From Pelotalea chapellei (lineage in GTDB: Bacteria > Desulfobacterota > Desulfuromonadia > Geobacterales > Pseudopelobacteraceae), in contig NZ_JAHDYS010000022.1 in assembly GCF_018531195.1 (NCBI RefSeq), positions 1 to 45,152 of the forward strand: a stretch of DNA of 45,152 bases. Reading direction: 5' to 3'. The position numbers and the translations under genes are program-made. The notes under the pieces are model-generated. The model searched no databases. It had not been told where the DNA came from and saw nothing but the letters and a program-made list of their open reading frames with translations. How positions within the stretch are numbered: the first letter of the stretch is position 1; every line of letters begins with the position of its first letter. Positions 40,520-45,152 of the stretch are shown one piece after another.

Positions 40520-40792
40520 TCACGTTATTATATGTCAATTTCTTAATTGATATTTTCAGTGAAAAGACCAAGTCATGAAGCGGGAAAGGTAGTATTTACG
40601 GGGTTTTGTGGGAAGATTTATTTTCGAGTTACGTGATTTAGCGCAAGGGCTGAGCATTATTGTTCTGGATTTTTTTCTAATTAGATTAAATGCTTACATA
40701 AAAAAAACAGACAAATTCTGAGCATAGCCTTTAAAATCGAGTGGTAACCTTTGTTAAACGGATTTTTATCCCAACTACAAAGGAGAAGGCAT

Positions 40793-42346
40793 ATGCAAAA
40801 AAGTAGCATACGAGGTATTGCTGCCGGATTTGTGGCAGTTGGTCTTCTGTTTATCGGTTCTGAATCGTGGACCCAATCAGGTGCGTCAAAGCCGGGTAAA
40901 ACAAAGACTGCACCACATGATGCTGTACTGGACGCCCAGACTCCACAGGAAGTGCAGATAAAGCGGCCCGAACAGCGCAAGACAGAGCGGGATAAATCCG
41001 ATGTTTTCACGGCTGTAAAGGCAGATCCGTCTTCTACCGCATTCAAGGACCAGCCTGAAGAAGGAAAGCTTAACGGTTTCGAATTTTATCGTGATCCCTT
41101 GAACGCCAAGAAACCGATGATGACCTTTGAAGAGGTGTACGAGGCAGATGTGGCTGCCAAACCTGTTGTGATGGAGAAACAGCAGAAACTGCTGGAAATG
41201 AGATACGACCTGACCCCGAAGCTGGACAAGGAGTCAACCATGAGTCGCGGGAAACCGTTGCCTGTGGGGCCGACTGCGCGACTTCCCGAAGGCACTACCT
41301 GGGATAGTCTGAGTTCCATGAAGGCAGAGGAAATCCGCAGGAATAATCAGTTCCCTTATCCACCGCTGCCTCATCCCAAGCAGGTGGCCGGCGGCCAGGT
41401 GTTTCCGAAGATGCAGATAGAGATGTTTCCGCGATTGGAGCGGTTCGACGTTGATTTCGATCTGCCCGAGGCCTTCCTGCCGGAATTTCCTCCCGCTATT
41501 TTTCTTCAGAACCGACCGGAACTCGGTGATGTTTCGCGGGGCGAAGTCGTGTCCATCAACAATTTCCACCGTCTGTTCAAGGACCTGCTTACGCCGGTAC
41601 AGCTCGATGGTCTGCGCTTGCTGCTGACTCCGCTTCCCCAGGAAGAATTCAATCTAACCGATGATCGCAAGACTGCACAGCCCACCCTGGGAGTTGCGTG
41701 TATGGATTGTCACGTCAACGGTCACACCACCGGTCAGTTCCATCTCAGTCCGGATATTCGTCCCCAGGAGCGCCGCTTCAGGCTGGATACCACCAGTCTG
41801 AGGGGTATGTTCAATCAGCAGATCCATGCTTCCAAACGAAGCCTTCGCTCTGTTGAAGATTTTACCGAGTTTGAGCAGCGTACCGCCTATTTCAACGGGG
41901 ACCCGATCCATGCCATGAAGAAAGGCATCGTGGAGATTCCGCGTCTGCTGGTGCCGCACATGGCCCAGATGCAGAACATGTTCGATGTTCCCCCAGCGCC
42001 AAAACTTGCGGTTGGAGGGCGTCTTGATCCCGAAAAGGCGACCCCGATAGAATTGGCCGGGGAAAAAGTGTTTTTTGAAAAGGGAAAATGCGCTTCCTGC
42101 CATATTCCTCCGTTTTATATGGATCAGCAGATGCACGATCTGAAGCTTGAGCGTTTCACGCGGGAACCGGGTGATGGTCCGATGAAAACCTTCACTCTGC
42201 GCGGCATCAAGGACAGCCCCCCCTACATGCACGATGGCCGCTGTCTCACTCTTGAGGATACGGTGGAGTTCTTCAATCTCGTACTTAACCTGAAACTGAC
42301 CGGAGAGGAAAAAACAAGCCTGGTTGCTTTCATGCGGGCACTGTAG
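40793..42346 (+). CDS. Secreted dihaem c-type cytochrome
   Basis: The 517-residue protein starts at ATG 40793 with AGGAG upstream. Residues 1-28 form a signal peptide or anchor (IAAGFVAVGLLFIGS). Two haem-attachment motifs are present: CMDCH (303-307) and CASCH (433-437). The C-terminal part (TFTLRGIKDSPPYMHDGRCLTLEDTVEFFN) resembles the second domain of cytochrome-c-peroxidase/MauG-like proteins, including the conserved PPYMHDG. The N-terminal 200 residues are Pro-rich and unrecognised. It probably works in the periplasm in electron transfer; peroxidase activity is not shown. Confidence 0.85.
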   Translation: MQKSSIRGIAAGFVAVGLLFIGSESWTQSGASKPGKTKTAPHDAVLDAQTPQEVQIKRPEQRKTERDKSDVFTAVKADPSSTAFKDQPEEGKLNGFEFYRDPLNAKKPMMTFEEVYEADVAAKPVVMEKQQKLLEMRYDLTPKLDKESTMSRGKPLPVGPTARLPEGTTWDSLSSMKAEEIRRNNQFPYPPLPHPKQVAGGQVFPKMQIEMFPRLERFDVDFDLPEAFLPEFPPAIFLQNRPELGDVSRGEVVSINNFHRLFKDLLTPVQLDGLRLLLTPLPQEEFNLTDDRKTAQPTLGVACMDCHVNGHTTGQFHLSPDIRPQERRFRLDTTSLRGMFNQQIHASKRSLRSVEDFTEFEQRTAYFNGDPIHAMKKGIVEIPRLLVPHMAQMQNMFDVPPAPKLAVGGRLDPEKATPIELAGEKVFFEKGKCASCHIPPFYMDQQMHDLKLERFTREPGDGPMKTFTLRGIKDSPPYMHDGRCLTLEDTVEFFNLVLNLKLTGEEKTSLVAFMRAL

Positions 42347-42419
42347 ATCCGTAACGTCTGCGCGCTGGAACACTCGGAATGCCGAAGTTGACCGTGGTTT
42401 TTGCATTTGCCTTAAAGTT

Positions 42420-42439
42420 CCCCTCCCTTGCGGGAGGGG
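42420..42439 (+). terminator. Hairpin after the cytochrome gene
   Basis: CCCCTCCC-ttgc-GGGAGGGG, a perfect 8-bp GC stem without a T run. Confidence 0.55.
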
Positions 42440-42522
42440 AGGCTGAATGCAAAGACCAAACCGATAACACTGTGCAAGCGCGAAGGCGTCACGGATTCAG
42501 GTAAACATACAAAGGGGGTAGC

Positions 42523-43470
42523 ATGAAGATAGGAATAGTTGGCTGCGGTTTTGTCGGAGCCACTGCGGCATATGCCATGGTCATGCGCGGTGTTGGGAGA
42601 AAAATTGTCATGGTGGACCTTAACCGGGACAGAGCGCGGGCCGAGGCTGCCGATATCTCCCACGCCGTCCCCTTTGCCCATGCCCTTGAAGTCACTGCCG
42701 GGGAGTATGAGGATCTCAATGGAGCTTCACTGGTGGTGATAGCCGCCGGAGTCGGTCAGAAGCCAGGGGAGTCGCGACTTCAATTGCTGGAGAGAAATGC
42801 CGCGGTATTCAGATCAGTGATACCTGCTGTACTGAAACATGCAGGGGAGGCTGTGCTGCTGGTGGCTACCAATCCCGTGGATATCATGACTCACCTGGCG
42901 GCCGCACTGGCGCGGGATTTCAGGATTCCAAGATCCCGTATCATCGGTACCGGTACAACTCTGGATACTGCCCGCTTCCGCAGTCTGCTCAGCAATGCGC
43001 TCGGAATAGATCCCCGGCATGTGCATGCCCACGTAGTTGGAGAACATGGGGATTCTGAGGTTCTTGGATGGTCACTGGTCACGGTTGGTGGGATGCCGCT
43101 TGAAACATTTGCAAAAAGGCGATCTTTGCCGCTTCATCCTGACCAGATAGCATCCATCGATCATCAGGTCAGACATGCCGCCTATAAGATAATTGCCGGA
43201 AAGCAGGCAACTTACTATGGTATTGGCAGTGCGATCGCTAATGTGGCTGACGTTATCCTGAATGATCGGCGTTCGATACTAACGCTTTGCACGCCACTGG
43301 TGGATTGCGAGGGGGTAGGGAACGTGACCCTTTCATTGCCACATCTGATAGGGGGCAGCGGGATTCTGGAGACCTTTCCGCCTACTCTGGATGAGAGGGA
43401 ACGGAGGGCGCTGCGTGAGAGCGCCCAGATTGTACGGAATTCCATAGAAAGTATCGGCATGCACGGTTGA
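42523..43470 (+). CDS. ldh: L-lactate dehydrogenase (NAD-dependent)
   Basis: A 315-residue LDH/MDH family enzyme that interconverts pyruvate and L-lactate. [13 protein letters not shown] (4-16) is the NAD-binding loop and D32 binds the ribose. Gln79 in [10 protein letters not shown] marks a lactate rather than malate enzyme; the substrate Arg is in the following ESR. The catalytic His175 lies in VVGEHGDSE, with the partner Asp in DTARFR. No regulatory extension is seen. It stands alone, between the dihaem cytochrome and a membrane protein on the other strand. Confidence 0.92.
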   Translation: MKIGIVGCGFVGATAAYAMVMRGVGRKIVMVDLNRDRARAEAADISHAVPFAHALEVTAGEYEDLNGASLVVIAAGVGQKPGESRLQLLERNAAVFRSVIPAVLKHAGEAVLLVATNPVDIMTHLAAALARDFRIPRSRIIGTGTTLDTARFRSLLSNALGIDPRHVHAHVVGEHGDSEVLGWSLVTVGGMPLETFAKRRSLPLHPDQIASIDHQVRHAAYKIIAGKQATYYGIGSAIANVADVILNDRRSILTLCTPLVDCEGVGNVTLSLPHLIGGSGILETFPPTLDERERRALRESAQIVRNSIESIGMHG

Positions 43471-43535
43471 TAAAAGAAGGGAAGGGGAGTGGTGAAACCT
43501 TGTGACAGGATGTTCAGATCGGCAGCTCTGGGTTC

Positions 43536-44075
43536 TTAATCTTCCAGCGGCAGCCGACCTGTCCTCCTGATGTAATCCAGTTGTTCAATTTTTCTGACGA
43601 TTGCTTCATTACAGAAGGTCCAGATGCGATAGCTTTCGACCCCGAGAATGGTCATTCCGGAGCCTAAAACCGCCCAATAGTTGTCATCTAGTCCCTTGGC
43701 AAAATGGTAGAAGAGGAAGAAACCGGTGAGATAGCCGACATGGCTGAAACTGCTTTTGTGCTCGATACCTCCCATCATGCGAGACAGGCTGAGCATGATG
43801 GCGGAAAAGGTGTACAGCAACAGCGCGATGCTGATCATCTGGGCAGATGGAGGAGTTCCCAGGACCGCAATGACCTTTTCAGGAGAAGGTAGCTGAGTGA
43901 ACCCTTGCCAGGCGATCATAGCGATCAGCAGAAAAAGGGCAAGCGCATAGATACCACGATTGGACCTTTTCCTCAGGGCGGCTATCTCGGTTTCCAACCG
44001 TATGCTGGCCGCTTCTGTTCCGCTTGTTTCCTGATAAAAAGCTGATGCCTGCTGGCTGATGTCGTTGTTTTTCAT
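43536..44075 (-). CDS. Four-helix membrane protein of unknown function
   Basis: A 179-residue protein with an N-terminal coiled region (ASIRLETEIAALRKRSN) and four membrane helices (IYALALFLLIAMIAWQ, MISIALLLYTFSAIML, VGYLTGFFLFYHFA and YWAVLGSGMTILGVES). No catalytic or metal-binding motif is seen. It ends 42 bases downstream of the haem sensor gene in the same direction, so the two may be cotranscribed and work together. Confidence 0.68.
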   Translation of the reverse strand: MKNNDISQQASAFYQETSGTEAASIRLETEIAALRKRSNRGIYALALFLLIAMIAWQGFTQLPSPEKVIAVLGTPPSAQMISIALLLYTFSAIMLSLSRMMGGIEHKSSFSHVGYLTGFFLFYHFAKGLDDNYWAVLGSGMTILGVESYRIWTFCNEAIVRKIEQLDYIRRTGRLPLED

Positions 44076-44117
44076 GAATGATCCATCTCTGGCATTGCCT
44101 TTGATTTACCGGTGGGG

Positions 44118-44957
44118 CTATTGGGGCCGGTTGGCGCCGTTGCGGATCGAGTCCAATTCCTGTTTTGACTTGCGCAGTCTTTGACAGAGGTTGTAATACG
44201 ATTTGGCAATCCTGTCGAGCTCAAGCGGGAAGTGGCCGGGGGGCGGGCACACATCGTCTTCATGGTCCGCCTGTACCGCCATTTCATTAAGTTTCTGTAC
44301 CGGCATGAAGACGCTTCGCCGCAGCAGTGCTGTGACACCCCCAACGGTCAACACGAGAATCATCAGAGTGAAAATAATCATTTCAGTGCGGATGGATGAG
44401 AGAGTAGCAAGCATCAGATCCTGGGAAAGACCGATATCAAGTGTCCCCAGTACTTTCTGGGTTGGCGGATGTACATGGCAGGCAGCATTGGAGCACTGCG
44501 GCTCATTGTAAATGGGGGCCGTTATTGCCAGCACTTCAGTCCCCGCCCTGTTCTTAAAGGTTCGCGACTGGTCCATCTTACCCAATGTCAGCGAAGGAGT
44601 CGCGCCGGCATGGCAGTTGATGCATCCTTGCTCTTTCTTGTCGACCTGGCGGTTAAGCTCTTCGGGATGATTGGAAAAGTTGACGATGCCCTTCTTGTTG
44701 AAGATCCTGATATGTTCTACACCTTTTTGCTCGCCGATATTGTTGATGATTGTGGTGAGGGTCTGGCGCTCGGACTTGAGCATGGCATCATGTGCTGATT
44801 TGAGAATGATATCGGCGAGATTGGTGGCGTGGGCAACAGCATCGTTTCTGACAACATTCTTGATGGCCGTGTACAACAGCAGGAAGCAAACCACGACAAA
44901 ACCGGTAACTGCCAATCCAACGGGCACGAGCGCCCTTCCCGCAAGGGTTCTGAACAT
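44118..44957 (-). CDS. Membrane c-type haem sensor with HAMP-like end, no output domain
   Basis: A 279-residue protein with two membrane helices (about 10-32 and 194-212) enclosing a periplasmic domain that carries CINCH (112-116) and CSNAACH (155-161, a rare CX4CH form). The second helix leads to a HAMP-like stretch (VFMPVQKLNEMAVQAD, ELDRIAKSYYNLCQRL) where the protein stops. Related proteins go on to a kinase, a GGDEF or a methyl-accepting domain. The natural stop leaves none here, so it may signal through a partner or be a truncated relic. Confidence 0.82.
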   Translation of the reverse strand: MFRTLAGRALVPVGLAVTGFVVVCFLLLYTAIKNVVRNDAVAHATNLADIILKSAHDAMLKSERQTLTTIINNIGEQKGVEHIRIFNKKGIVNFSNHPEELNRQVDKKEQGCINCHAGATPSLTLGKMDQSRTFKNRAGTEVLAITAPIYNEPQCSNAACHVHPPTQKVLGTLDIGLSQDLMLATLSSIRTEMIIFTLMILVLTVGGVTALLRRSVFMPVQKLNEMAVQADHEDDVCPPPGHFPLELDRIAKSYYNLCQRLRKSKQELDSIRNGANRPQ

Positions 44958-45015
44958 TTTGCCTCTCCCTCTCTGCAGATCATTTACGCCAATTCAACAC
45001 ATTAGGAATTAAGAA

Positions 45016-45053
45016 CACGAAGAGCTGCGGGAAAGAATCCGCCTCTCTTCGTG
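45016..45053 (-). terminator. Terminator of the cytochrome at the window end
   Basis: CACGAAGAG pairs with CTCTTCGTG, with an inner GCGG/CCGC stem, 25 bases downstream of the minus-strand cytochrome stop; a T-rich tract follows on that strand. Confidence 0.7.
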
Positions 45054-45077
45054 ATTTGCATGTACCAAATCAGGTTT

Positions 45078-45152
45078 TCACTTTGCTTTATGACACGTGG
45101 CGCAGTTTTGCTTCACCGTAAAGGCCTGCTTTCCATCATGACACGCACCGCA
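45078..45152 (-). CDS. Multihaem c-type cytochrome, 3' end only
   Basis: The last 24 codons are visible and hold two haem sites, CGACH and CATCH, spaced as in small tri- or multihaem c7/c3-type cytochromes of Geobacter. The start lies outside the window. It reads the same way as the haem sensor, with a terminator between them, so it is probably a separate transcript. Confidence 0.82.
   Translation of the reverse strand, partial: CGACHDGKQAFTVKQNCATCHKAK

Overview
The window looks like a chromosomal segment of a Geobacter-type bacterium (Desulfuromonadia/Geobacterales). The grounds are c-type cytochromes and a haem-binding membrane sensor, HWRQPLN-type histidine kinases, a CheB-CheR-PAS hybrid, a GGDEF-EAL protein, a double-cubane-cluster protein with its ATPase, and an integron integrase of the long type I associate with deltaproteobacteria. 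No taxonomic search was possible.

Layout. 0-4.4 kb: a clan GH-A glycoside hydrolase between two inverted copies of a dispersed palindromic repeat, a membrane PAS histidine kinase, and tRNA-Arg(UCU). 4.5-15.2 kb: a decaying chromosomal integron. The integrase pseudogene reads leftward and has lost its catalytic C-terminal half. To its right are about 12 cassettes bounded by attC-like sites (11 good, 1 degenerate), with a candidate Pc promoter at their head. Cassettes carry small membrane proteins, a SHOCT lipoprotein, a secreted protein, a DUF2007 protein, a DHFR-family reductase, a NYN-LOTUS protein and three toxin-antitoxin modules. Two of the modules have a broken toxin and an intact antitoxin. 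One cassette is split by a REP-associated (Y1) transposase element with 19-bp inverted ends.

15.9-25.2 kb: an ATPase activase whose start codon appears to be ATC, overlapping a double-cubane-cluster protein; an RND/MMPL exporter; a PNPOx-fold flavoprotein; 6-phosphofructokinase; another toxin-antitoxin pair; and an SPFH-GYF protein. 25.3-31 kb: a zf-TFIIB zinc-ribbon protein, a Spy / ECF sigma / anti-sigma / Spy-like envelope-stress operon, the scar of an efflux outer-membrane gene joined to a decayed DUF559 gene, a DUF4105 protein and a beta-barrel protein.

31.1-40.3 kb: a signalling block. It holds a CheB-CheR-PAS protein preceded by a 12-C homopolymer that puts the upstream ATG out of frame, a PAS kinase, a GGDEF-EAL protein with twelve 7-residue N-terminal repeats, a CheB C-terminal remnant, and a hybrid kinase whose 5' end is the scar of a CheB/CheR deletion. 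40.3-45.2 kb: a dihaem cytochrome, L-lactate dehydrogenase, a four-helix membrane protein, a membrane haem sensor lacking an output domain, and the 3' end of a multihaem cytochrome.

The integron is the most distinctive system. Integrase, several cassette genes and at least one attC site are all damaged, so it looks like a frozen array in which antitoxins, operators and promoters have outlived their toxins. All function calls rest on motif reading by eye.
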